This document shows, one piece after another, positions 1-6,259 of a stretch of 10,069 bases of DNA. Location: the NCBI GenBank assembly GCA_964461295.1, contig CAYWTX010000233.1:1-10069 (forward strand), given 5' to 3'. The position numbers and the translations under genes were made by a program. The stretch is from CAYWTX01 sp964461295. GTDB lineage: Bacteria > Planctomycetota > Phycisphaerae > SM23-33. Position 1 is the first letter of the stretch. Each line of letters starts with the position of its first letter. The notes beneath the pieces are model-generated. The model saw only the letters and a list, made by a program, of their open reading frames with translations. It searched no databases and had not been told where the DNA came from.

Positions 1-248
1 CCCGCGCCGCGGGCATCGATCCCCATCCCGTGCCCGTCCAGCATCGACGCCATCACGCCGCGCGCCTCGGCCAGCACCCCGCCGGCCAGAAGCGCCAGCA
101 CGATCAGCCCGCCCACCACCGCCGCCGCGCTCGTCAACTCGGCGCTCCGCGCAACGTGCCCACGCCGGCGGGCCTCCGCCAGCCGCTGCGCCGTCGGCTC
201 CAGCGTCCGCTCGCCCGTGTCGTCGCGTTGTCCAAACCCGCCCGCCAC
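1..248 (-). CDS. flhB: FlhB, flagellar export gate protein (5' part only, runs off the left edge)
   Basis: FlhB is the membrane protein of the flagellar type III export gate that switches substrate specificity from rod/hook to filament proteins. Only the first 82 residues are visible. Residues 12-40 carry the family's N-terminal signature: GER-LEPT at 12-19, then QRLAEARRRG, HVARS and ELT. A hydrophobic stretch at about 42-60 is the first membrane segment. The autocleavage NPTH motif would lie outside the window. The start is GTG at 248, three bases after the fliR stop, with GAGG inside the last fliR codons as a ribosome site. The reading frame was translated by hand. It is the last visible gene of the operon. 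Confidence 0.9.
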   Translation of the reverse strand, partial: MAGGFGQRDDTGERTLEPTAQRLAEARRRGHVARSAELTSAAAVVGGLIVLALLAGGVLAEARGVMASMLDGHGMGIDARGA

Positions 249-251
249 GCG

Positions 252-1037
252 TCACCTCGCCCTCTGCACCAACGACACGACCTCTGCTCCCAGCGAATCC
301 GCGGCCGACTCCATCAGCGGCGACACCACCGTCAGCGTCGCCGCCGTCACCGCAAGACCCAGCAGGGCCCGCCCGGGCAGCTCGGCCGACAGCACGTTTA
401 GCTGCGGCAGCGTCCGCTGCAGAAGCCCCAGCAGCACCGTCGCCGTCAGCATCGCCACCAGCATCGGCGCGGCCAGTTTGGTCGCCAGCACGAAGCTGCC
501 ACCCACCAGCCCCAGCAGCACGTCCGCCATGCCCGCCCGCGGGACAAAGCCCAGCAGCGGCACCGTGTCGAATGTCGTCATCAGGCCCCCGATCAACGCC
601 CGGTGCCCGCCGGCCGCCAGGAACACCACGATCGCCAGCATGTAATACAGCCCGCCCACCGGCCCGGCCGGCTCGTCGCGGCTCGGGTCGGCCGCCTCGG
701 CCAGGCTCAGGCCCATCTGCGCCCCCACGTGCGCCGCGCCAAGCTCCACGCCCAGGAAGATCAGGCGACCGGCGTACCCCATGCCCGCGCCGATCAGCAA
801 CTCGCCCGCAAGCCCCCCCGCCAGCGACGCCCAGTCCCCCGGCAGCGTCACCGGCGACGCTAGCCGCGACGCGGCCGCTAACCCCACCGCCACGGCCGCC
901 AGCAGCCGAAGCCGCGCCGGCACCGCCGCGTGTCCCAGCACGGGCGCAGCCAGCATCAGCCCCGCCGCGCGAACCGTCGCGCACAGCAGCGTCGGCGCCC
1001 AGATTGCGCAGGTCTCAATCATTGCTTCCGTCGCCAT
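252..1037 (-). CDS. fliR: FliR, flagellar export gate protein
   Basis: FliR is a core subunit of the FliP5-Q4-R1 export gate in the inner membrane. The product is 261 residues, normal for the family, and almost entirely hydrophobic helices. Family landmarks are FLGVELGAAHVGAQMGLSLA at 94-113 followed by DP at 117-118, the GGH motif at 143-145, and R208 with PQLNVL at 211-216. The reading frame is open upstream to 1172, but the extra 45 residues are translated tandem repeats, unlike any FliR. ATG at 1037 has AGGA six bases upstream and begins MATEAMIETC, so I chose it; ATG at 1022 is possible. It lies between fliQ (156-base gap) and flhB (3-base gap). Confidence 0.93.
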   Translation of the reverse strand: MATEAMIETCAIWAPTLLCATVRAAGLMLAAPVLGHAAVPARLRLLAAVAVGLAAASRLASPVTLPGDWASLAGGLAGELLIGAGMGYAGRLIFLGVELGAAHVGAQMGLSLAEAADPSRDEPAGPVGGLYYMLAIVVFLAAGGHRALIGGLMTTFDTVPLLGFVPRAGMADVLLGLVGGSFVLATKLAAPMLVAMLTATVLLGLLQRTLPQLNVLSAELPGRALLGLAVTAATLTVVSPLMESAADSLGAEVVSLVQRAR

Positions 1038-1193
1038 CGCATGTCCTGCCACGCCCGATTGCGGATCGGCGATTGCGGATCGCCGATTCCCTCGAACCAA
1101 CCCGGACTCACTTCCGGGGAATCCGCGTCCCGCGTCCCGCGATCCGCGTTCGGCAACTGGCGCCGCAGTCACTCCAATCGCGCCGGGTCTTTG
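1038..1193. repeat. fliQ-fliR gap with degenerate tandem repeats
   Basis: This 156-base gap holds two short tandem arrays. At 1056-1090 a 14-base unit, CGATTGCGGATCGG, occurs twice with one difference, plus a partial third copy. At 1121-1148 four heptamers follow (ATCCGCG, TCCCGCG, TCCCGCG, ATCCGCG). The arrays resemble the heptamers in the fliP-fliQ gap. No terminator or promoter is evident. The frame of fliR runs open through part of it, but the predicted peptide looks like translated repeat. Confidence 0.75.
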
Positions 1194-1451
1194 CTACGGG
1201 ACCACGCTGAACATCTCGCGGCTGAACTCCACCAGTCGCTCCAGCATCCACGGCCCGACCAGCGCGATCGTCACCAGCGCCGCCACGATCTTCGGCACCA
1301 TCGCCAGCGTCAGGTCCTGCACCTGCGTCACCGTCTGCAGGATACTCACCACCAGGCCGACAACCAGCGCGACGCCCAGCACCGGCGCGCCGACCACCAG
1401 GATCAGCGTCACCGCCTGCCGGGCGAGGTCTATGGCTGCATCCGCGTCCAT
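1194..1451 (-). CDS. fliQ: FliQ, flagellar export gate protein
   Basis: FliQ is the small subunit of the FliPQR export gate, with two membrane helices forming a hairpin. The product has 85 residues, typical of the family. Hydrophobic segments lie at about 13-38 and 48-70, separated by ILQTVTQVQDLTLAMVPK, which matches the conserved cytoplasmic loop of FliQ/SctS proteins. ATG at 1451 is preceded by GGAGG with a five-base spacer, a strong ribosome site that rules out longer starts. It is flanked on both sides by repeat-filled gaps, so it is not overlap-coupled to fliP or fliR. Confidence 0.95.
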   Translation of the reverse strand: MDADAAIDLARQAVTLILVVGAPVLGVALVVGLVVSILQTVTQVQDLTLAMVPKIVAALVTIALVGPWMLERLVEFSREMFSVVP

Positions 1452-1642
1452 CAGTTCCTCCACGCCCAATTGCGGATTGCCTGTTCGACCGCTCCGCTCG
1501 CTTCCCGATGCCGATTCCCGGACACGGCCCGAGACGATCCACGCGCAGAGGCAGAGCTTGTCCCCCGCGGGAGTCCGCAATCCGCAATCCGCAATCCGCG
1601 ATTCGTTGTCAAACCGGTTTCCTTTCGCGCCAACGCCCGTGT
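1452..1642. repeat. fliP-fliQ gap with heptamer tandem and long inverted repeat
   Basis: This 191-base gap carries a heptamer array at 1574-1601: TCCGCAA three times, then TCCGCGA. ATTGCGGATTGC at 1469-1480 is the exact reverse complement of GCAATCCGCAAT at 1577-1588, so the transcript could fold into a 12-bp stem with a loop of roughly 96 bases. No open frame in the gap looks like a protein. It is not a recognisable terminator, and transcription presumably reads through to fliQ. Confidence 0.75.
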
Positions 1643-2476
1643 CTACCCGAAGCTCCTCATCAGCGTTCCCACCACCAGGTGCCACCCGTCCGCCAGGACG
1701 AACAGCAGCAGCTTGAACGGCAGCGAGATCATCACCGGCGGCAGCATCAGCATGCCCATCGACACAAGCACCGTGCCCACCAGCATGTCCACGATCAGGA
1801 ACGGCAGGTAGATGCGAAACCCCATCAGGAACGACACCTTCAGCTCGCTCACCACGAACGCCGGGATCAGCGACACCGTCGGCACGTCGCCCCATTGCAG
1901 GTCGTCTCGCTTCGCCGCGTCCGCCTTCAGGAACAGGTACACGTCGTCGGTGTTCCCGCCCGCCTCGATCTGCCGGATCATGAACTGCCGCACATGCGCC
2001 TCGCCCGCCGCCGCCGCCTGCTGCCCGCTCACTCGCCCGTCCATGTACGGCTGGACCGCGTCGGTGTACACCTGCTGGTACACCGGGGCCATCACCACCA
2101 GCGTCATCAGCAGCGCCAGCCCGAACAGCACCTGGTTGGGCGGCACCTGCTGCGTCGCCAACGCCTGCCGCAGCAGCCCCAGCACCACGATGATCCGCGT
2201 GAAGCACGTCACCAGCACCAGCACCGCGGGCGCCACCGACAGCAGCGTGATCACCGCGATCCACTGCACCGCCGGCCCGATCTTCCCCCCGCCCGCGATC
2301 TCGGGCAGGCCCTCCGCGAGTTTCCCGATGTCCGTCGAACCCGCGGGAGCCGCGGGCGCGGTCCTCCCCACCTGCACGGCCGGCTCGCTGGCGGGCTGCG
2401 TCGCGGGCGCACTCTGCGCCATCGCGCCGCCGGCGAGCATCCCCAGCACCAGGCTTGTCACCGCTCGCGTCACCAT
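1643..2476 (-). CDS. fliP: FliP, flagellar export gate protein
   Basis: FliP forms the pentameric core of the FliPQR protein-conducting gate. The product has 277 residues. Residues 1-20 are a signal peptide ending AMA before Q21, as in FliP of other bacteria. A Pro/Ala-rich stretch follows to about 45. Conserved FliP blocks are FTRIIVVLGLLRQALATQQV at 92-111 with PPNQVLFGLALLMT after it, the region FVVSELKVSFLMGFRIYLPF at 207-226 followed by LIVDMLVGTVLVSMGM, and LPFKLLLFVLADGWHL at 252-267. The frame is open to a GTG at 2497, but ATG at 2476 starts the signal peptide correctly and has GGAG upstream at a loose spacing of about ten bases, so the start is moderately certain. Confidence 0.95.
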   Translation of the reverse strand: MVTRAVTSLVLGMLAGGAMAQSAPATQPASEPAVQVGRTAPAAPAGSTDIGKLAEGLPEIAGGGKIGPAVQWIAVITLLSVAPAVLVLVTCFTRIIVVLGLLRQALATQQVPPNQVLFGLALLMTLVVMAPVYQQVYTDAVQPYMDGRVSGQQAAAAGEAHVRQFMIRQIEAGGNTDDVYLFLKADAAKRDDLQWGDVPTVSLIPAFVVSELKVSFLMGFRIYLPFLIVDMLVGTVLVSMGMLMLPPVMISLPFKLLLFVLADGWHLVVGTLMRSFG

Positions 2477-2542
2477 CCACCAACCATCTCCGGACACCTG
2501 ACACTTGACACTCGACGCCCGTCACTCGACGCCCGTCACTCG
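2477..2542. repeat. fliO-fliP gap with 14-base tandem repeat
   Basis: The gap contains ACTCGACGCCCGTC twice in direct succession (2510-2537), flanked by decayed pieces of the same pattern (ACACTTGACACTC before, ACTCGTCACTT after). The last pieces run into the fliO stop codon. It is a third type of short tandem repeat in the gaps of this operon. Confidence 0.75.
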
Positions 2543-3052
2543 TCACTTCCTCGTCGCGATCTCATCCATCAGTTCGGCCACCTCATCCGCATCGGTCACT
2601 TGGGCGAGCGTCGTCATCCCGCTCGGCCCGTTCCCAATCAGCAGAAGCCTCCTGCCCAGTCGCAGGAGCACCAGTTGCTGTCTCCCACCGACGCCCGTCC
2701 GTGCCACCACCGTGATCGGACCGCCCTTCTTCGGCCCCGTCGGCGCCGGCGACCATCGCCGCAGCGCCCATCGGGCGCCGAAAATCAGTCCCACCACCGC
2801 CGCCAACGCTCCCAGCGTCCGCAGCCAGCCCACCGCCCCGTCGTTCGGGCGCGCCTGGCCCACCTTACGCAATTCCGCATCGCTACGAGGCTTGACCGGC
2901 CGGCTGGCGGCATCCGCCTCGCCACCCGACGCCAGGCGGTTCGCCGCCGCCGGCGCCGCTTCCTGGGCCGCGCAAGGCGCCGCCCACGGCGGCGACGCTA
3001 TGAGAATCGCCGCCGCGAACAGCATCCACTTCCCGCTCCGGCAACCGATCAC
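2543..3052 (-). CDS. fliO: FliO, assembly factor of the flagellar export gate
   Basis: FliO is a bitopic membrane protein that helps FliP oligomerise during export-gate assembly. The product has 169 residues. An N-terminal signal-like segment lies at 1-29 with basic R5 and K8 and a hydrophobic core at 10-20. The single membrane helix is at about 75-94, followed by basic RR at 98-99. The FliO domain is at 112-165, with ITVVARTGVGGRQQLVLLRL, RRLLLIG, and LAQVTDADEVAEL. The start is GTG at 3052, which overlaps the fliN stop as GTGA. An ATG at 3025 is an alternative but would remove the basic n-region. Weak overall conservation is normal for FliO; the position between fliN and fliP supports the call. 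Confidence 0.85.
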   Translation of the reverse strand: MIGCRSGKWMLFAAAILIASPPWAAPCAAQEAAPAAANRLASGGEADAASRPVKPRSDAELRKVGQARPNDGAVGWLRTLGALAAVVGLIFGARWALRRWSPAPTGPKKGGPITVVARTGVGGRQQLVLLRLGRRLLLIGNGPSGMTTLAQVTDADEVAELMDEIATRK

Positions 3053-3330
3053 GGCATCACCGTTTCCAGCGGCCGCCGCATACGAGCAGCCGCCACGCCT
3101 TCGGCGGCCGCGCTCGCCGCACGACCCGCCGCCGCATCGCCGATCTTCACGCAGAGCTTGCCGCCCATCGCCGCCGCCCTGCCCCGCCCCACCAGCCGAT
3201 TCCCGTCGAATACCTCCACCGTTCCGTCAACCGCCACGTCCATCTCCACCACGTCGCCAACGTCCAGCGCCGCGGCCTCTTCCGCCGTCAACCACACCCG
3301 TCCCAACTCGATCCGCAGTTTCTTGTCCAT
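3049..3330 (-). CDS. fliN: FliN-like SpoA-domain switch protein, very short
   Basis: FliN is the abundant C-ring protein at the bottom of the flagellar switch and also docks FliH. The product has only 93 residues. A single SpoA fold spans about 5-64: LRIELGRVWLTAEEAAALDVGD, then VVEMDVAVDGTVEVFDG, then LVGRGR and KLCVKI. The long N-terminal region of most FliN proteins is missing, and the last 30 residues are Ala-rich and low complexity. Its stop overlaps the fliO start and its ATG overlaps the fliJ stop (TGATG), with GGGGAGGG nine bases upstream. No fliM is visible in the window. It could be a diverged FliN paralogue, but position and domain favour FliN. Confidence 0.8.
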   Translation of the reverse strand: MDKKLRIELGRVWLTAEEAAALDVGDVVEMDVAVDGTVEVFDGNRLVGRGRAAAMGGKLCVKIGDAAAGRAASAAAEGVAAARMRRPLETVMP

Positions 3331-3821
3331 CAGTGCGCGCCCTCCCCTTCACTTCCGGGCCCCGCGTTCCAGGTTCGCCCGTCCCGGGGCCCGCCCGCTT
3401 CAGCGGCAAAGGGCCCGGCCCAACTCGCCTCCCGCTTGTCATGCTCGATCCGCGCTTCCGCCAATCGCCGCTCCAGCAGCAGTTGCGCCACCTTGCGCCG
3501 CGCCAGCAGCCCCCGCACCCGCGACCGCTGCGCCGTCAGCATCGCCTGCCCGGCCTTCGCCTCGCTCCGCGCCGCGGCGATGCACCCGCGAAGTTCCGCC
3601 ATGGTCTCGCGGCTCACCAGCCCGCGGCAGGACTTGCCCTCCAGCACGCGCCGCCTCGCCGCCGCGTCCTGCGACCGCCGCGTACGTTCGAGCTGCCCAA
3701 GCTCGTCCTCGGCCAACGCCGCATGACCCGCCGCCAGGCCCATCGCCGCCTGCGCCGCGCGCTCCTCGTTGCGCCGCAGCCGCACCAGCAACTCCATCCT
3801 GCCCGCTCGCCGATCGCTCAT
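3330..3821 (-). CDS. fliJ: FliJ, central stalk of the flagellar export ATPase
   Basis: FliJ is a coiled-coil protein that inserts into the FliI hexamer and escorts chaperone-substrate complexes. The product has 163 residues, close to the usual length near 145-150. The sequence is helical and rich in Arg, Ala, Glu and Leu throughout 1-132, without membrane segments, as expected for an antiparallel coiled coil. Recognition rests mainly on this composition and on position directly after fliI. The start ATG overlaps the fliI stop as ATGA and has GGGAGGG eight bases upstream. Residues 134-163 are Gly/Pro-rich, break the helix and look like an unrelated tail. Confidence 0.82.
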   Translation of the reverse strand: MSDRRAGRMELLVRLRRNEERAAQAAMGLAAGHAALAEDELGQLERTRRSQDAAARRRVLEGKSCRGLVSRETMAELRGCIAAARSEAKAGQAMLTAQRSRVRGLLARRKVAQLLLERRLAEARIEHDKREASWAGPFAAEAGGPRDGRTWNAGPGSEGEGAH

Positions 3822-5221
3822 CGTGCGGACCCTCCCGTACCTGGTGGCACAACTCTCCTGAGTTGTGGCTTCAGCGAATCACGCCTCAAGAGAACCGTGC
3901 CCCCACGCGCCGCGGCAAGCTGCTCCGCCAGCGACACCAGGTCGCTCCGCGTCGCCGCCAACTCCGCCCGCTCGTCGGGCTTCTGCGTCAGCAGACGCCG
4001 GATCGCCGGCATCGCCTTCACCGCCAGGTCGTGTTCGGCGTTCGCCCCCGCCTGGTACGCCCCCACGGCCAGCAAATCCTCGATCTCCGCGTGCGAAGCT
4101 AGCAAAGCCCGCACCGCCTGCGCCGCCGCCGTGTGCTGCTCGTCGGCCACGTCGCACGCCAGGCGGCTGACGCTGCCCAGCACGTCAATGGCCGGCCAGC
4201 AGCCCCCGTTCGCCAGCCGCCGCGACAGATGCACGTGCCCGTCGGTCACCGCCCGCACGCAGTCGCTCACCGGCTCGGTCACATCGTCGCCTTCGGCCAG
4301 CACAGTGTAAAACGCGGTGATCGAACCGTTCTCCAACCTGCCCGCCCGCTCCAGCAGTTCCGGCAGCAGGCTGAACACGCTGGGCGGGAACCCCTTCGTC
4401 GCCGGCGGTTCGCCCGCCGCCAGGCCGATCTGCCGCTGCGCCGTCGCCAGCCGGCTCAGCGAGTCCATCACCAGCAACACGTCGCGCCCGCGGTCGCGGA
4501 AATGTTCGGCCGCCGCCGTCGCCGCCGCCGCCGCCTGCACGCGAAGCACCGGCGGCTCGTCGCTGGTCGATACCACCACCACCGCGCGCCGCAGCCCCTC
4601 GTCGCCCAGGTTCTTCTCGATGAAGTCGCGCACCTCGCGCCCGCGCTCGCCGATCAACGCCACCACCACCACGTCCGCGGCCGTGTGCCGCGCGATCATC
4701 CCCAGCAGCACGCTCTTGCCCACGCCGCTGCCCGATAGAATGCTCATCCGCTGCCCGCGCCCCACCGTCAGCACCGCGTCAATCGCGCGCACCCCCGTCG
4801 GCAGCACATCCGTGATCCGCCGCCGGCGCATCGCGCCCAGCGGCTCCGGCCACACCTTCCGCCGCGAGTCCAACGAGATCGGACCGCCGCCGTCGATCGG
4901 CTCGCCCGCCGCGTCGATCACGCGGCCCAGCATCGCCTCCCCCACGCCGATCGTCTGCTCGCCGCCGCTGCACACGACTCGGTCGCCCCGGCAGATGCCC
5001 GCCACCGCGCCCAGAGGCATGACCAGCGTCTCCTCGCCCGCGAATCCGATCACCCGCCCCGCCACCTGCCGCGACGCGCCCACGATCCGGCACGCCGATC
5101 CCACCGGCGCAGGAAAGTCCGCCACGCTCACCGCCAGCCCGCGAACCGCGCGCACCCGGCCCGCCACGCTCAACGGTTGCGCCGCCGACAGCATCTCGCG
5201 ATATGCGGCATAGGGACTCAA
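3818..5221 (-). CDS. fliI: FliI, flagellar export ATPase
   Basis: FliI is the F1-beta-like ATPase of the flagellar export apparatus, working with FliH and FliJ at the inner face of the membrane. The product has 467 residues. The beta-barrel domain occupies about 15-90. The Walker A motif SGSGVGKS is at 163-170, IGERGREVRDF at 190-200 includes the catalytic Glu193, and the Walker B strand DVLLVMD is at 247-253. GEPPATKGFPPSVFSLLPEL at 270-289 is a hallmark of FliI/SctN. DGHVHLSRRL near 327-336 and PAIDVLGSVSRL follow. I chose TTG at 5221 as the start: it overlaps the fliH stop (TTGA) and has GGGAGG seven bases upstream, whereas ATG at 5194 has no such site. The last 20 residues are encoded over a palindromic repeat. 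Confidence 0.96.
   Translation of the reverse strand: MSPYAAYREMLSAAQPLSVAGRVRAVRGLAVSVADFPAPVGSACRIVGASRQVAGRVIGFAGEETLVMPLGAVAGICRGDRVVCSGGEQTIGVGEAMLGRVIDAAGEPIDGGGPISLDSRRKVWPEPLGAMRRRRITDVLPTGVRAIDAVLTVGRGQRMSILSGSGVGKSVLLGMIARHTAADVVVVALIGERGREVRDFIEKNLGDEGLRRAVVVVSTSDEPPVLRVQAAAAATAAAEHFRDRGRDVLLVMDSLSRLATAQRQIGLAAGEPPATKGFPPSVFSLLPELLERAGRLENGSITAFYTVLAEGDDVTEPVSDCVRAVTDGHVHLSRRLANGGCWPAIDVLGSVSRLACDVADEQHTAAAQAVRALLASHAEIEDLLAVGAYQAGANAEHDLAVKAMPAIRRLLTQKPDERAELAATRSDLVSLAEQLAAARGGTVLLRRDSLKPQLRRVVPPGTGGSAR
3848..3867. repeat. Palindromic hairpin repeat inside the 3' end of fliI
   Basis: CACAACTC (3848-3855) and GAGTTGTG (3860-3867) are perfect 8-base inverted arms around the loop TCCT. 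The element lies in the codons of the last residues of FliI, outside the conserved ATPase, and looks like a small palindrome tolerated in frame. It has no T-tract and is followed directly by fliJ, so it is not an intrinsic terminator. Confidence 0.7.
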
Positions 5222-6024
5222 ACTTCCGCCTCCCGGGCGCACTGGCCAAAACCCACAGACAACGACCCGTGGGCATGGATCGCCATCTGGCTCTTCCTGC
5301 TGGATCCGTCGTCCGCCCCGCCCGTTTCGTATCGCCCCGCGCGGCCTAGAAGCGCCTCGGCCACGTTGGCAAGCTGCGTCTCGATCGTCGCGTCGACCTC
5401 GCCCTGCCCCCACGACAGTTTCACGCCGCCGGGGCTAACCGCCTCGTCGCCCGCCACCCGCACCACCAGCCGCGGCTCGACCGTCTCCAGCATCCCCTCC
5501 ACCGCCTGCCGCAGCCGATCCGCCTGCGACGGGTGCACGGCCGCGACAAGCTCCGTCGCGCCGCTCGCCCGAACCAGCGCCTTGCGGAGGTTCGCTTCCG
5601 CGGCCGACGTGTCGGCCCCCGCCACCGACCCGACGACCTTCGCGGCGATCTCCAACGCGAACTGCAGCATCTCGCGGCGGGCGTCTTCCACGACCTTCGC
5701 CCGCGCCGCCTGCAACTCCGCCAGCAGCGACCGCAGCAGCTCCAGCGTAGCGGCCGCCTCGGCCGCGCCCGCCGACCTCACCTCGGCCGAACCCTCGGCC
5801 CTGCCGCGCGCCAACCCTTCTTCTTGTCCGCGGGCCAGCCCCGCCTGGTACCCCAGTTCCTCGGCCGCCTGGCGCGCAGTCTCGACACGGGCGCGGGCCT
5901 CGCCGGCGATCTTCGCCGCCTCGCACCGGGCCTCCAGAACGACCTGCCTCGCCTCTTCGCCGATCTGCGAAAGGCTCAGCACCCCCTCGTCGTCCATCGC
6001 GTTGTGTCTTACAATCCGCGCCAT
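5218..6024 (-). CDS. fliH: FliH, regulator and stator-like partner of the FliI ATPase
   Basis: FliH is a dimeric, elongated protein that binds the N-terminus of FliI, restrains its ATPase activity and anchors it to FliN and FlhA. The product has 268 residues. A helical N-terminal half contains six glycines spaced exactly four apart (Gly58, 62, 66, 70, 74, 78), the GxxxG ladder typical of FliH. The C-terminal globular domain runs from about 105 to 228 and ends with GGVKLSWGQGEVDATIETQL (199-218) and ANVAEALL, matching the family ending. Residues 232-268 are an extra tail, Gly/Ser-rich and not typical. ATG at 6024 has GAAGG six bases upstream. It follows the fliFG fusion after a 235-base gap. 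Confidence 0.93.
   Translation of the reverse strand: MARIVRHNAMDDEGVLSLSQIGEEARQVVLEARCEAAKIAGEARARVETARQAAEELGYQAGLARGQEEGLARGRAEGSAEVRSAGAAEAAATLELLRSLLAELQAARAKVVEDARREMLQFALEIAAKVVGSVAGADTSAAEANLRKALVRASGATELVAAVHPSQADRLRQAVEGMLETVEPRLVVRVAGDEAVSPGGVKLSWGQGEVDATIETQLANVAEALLGRAGRYETGGADDGSSRKSQMAIHAHGSLSVGFGQCAREAEV
5229..5234 (-). promoter_or_regulatory. Ribosome binding site that decides the TTG start of fliI
   Basis: On the minus strand GGGAGG sits seven bases before TTG at 5221-5219. The site lies within the last codons of fliH, and the TTG shares two bases with the fliH TGA stop. Spacing and strength make this the best start of fliI. Confidence 0.75.
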
Positions 6025-6259
6025 CTCACGCCTTCACCGTTCGCGAACCCAATCCCACACAAGGGCACGGAGAAACTGCGGTGCGCGACGAACCTTCACG
6101 GCCCCACGCGCACTCCCGCTCGCACTCGGTTGTTCTCGCTCTTCTCCCATCCGTCCTCTGTCTCTCTGCGCCTCTGTGTGACGCTGTTCCTTCTCTTCCC
6201 GCCTTCGCGCCACCGCGCCCGACACAACCTGCTTCGCGGCGCCGTTGGTTTCGTCCCAC
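6025..6259. repeat. fliFG-fliH gap with imperfect inverted repeat of CACAGAGG type
   Basis: The 235-base gap has no convincing gene. Two open frames here give Arg/Gly-rich peptides without family features. CACACAAGGGCACGGAG (6056-6072) and CTCTCTGCGCCTCTGTGTG (6162-6180) are imperfect reverse complements, with about 90 bases between them. The base composition is pyrimidine-rich on the plus strand (6130-6220), unlike the coding regions around it. A related run (CTCTGT and TCTCTGTGG) lies at the 3' end of the merR gene. It is probably an interspersed repeat. Confidence 0.65.

Noticed and set aside
252..1172. Longer FliR starting at 1172
   Set aside because: The extra 45 residues are encoded by tandem repeats and have no match to FliR architecture; ATG at 1037 has a ribosome site.
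1574..1601. Possible CRISPR array
   Set aside because: The heptamers follow each other directly without spacers, and no cas genes are present. It is a simple tandem repeat.
1508..4102. Very long plus-strand frame (864 codons) opposite fliP, fliO, fliN and fliJ
   Set aside because: The peptide is dominated by His, Arg, Pro and Gln, typical of an antisense shadow of GC-rich genes. The minus strand carries clear flagellar genes.
3818..5413. Longer FliI starting at 5413
   Set aside because: It would overlap fliH by almost 200 bases with an Arg/Gly-rich peptide. TTG at 5221 has a strong ribosome site and gives the normal length.
6026..6259. Open frame of 77 codons on the minus strand between fliFG and fliH
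   Set aside because: The peptide is Arg/Gly-rich, has no family features and is translated from an inverted-repeat region. It is more likely spurious.
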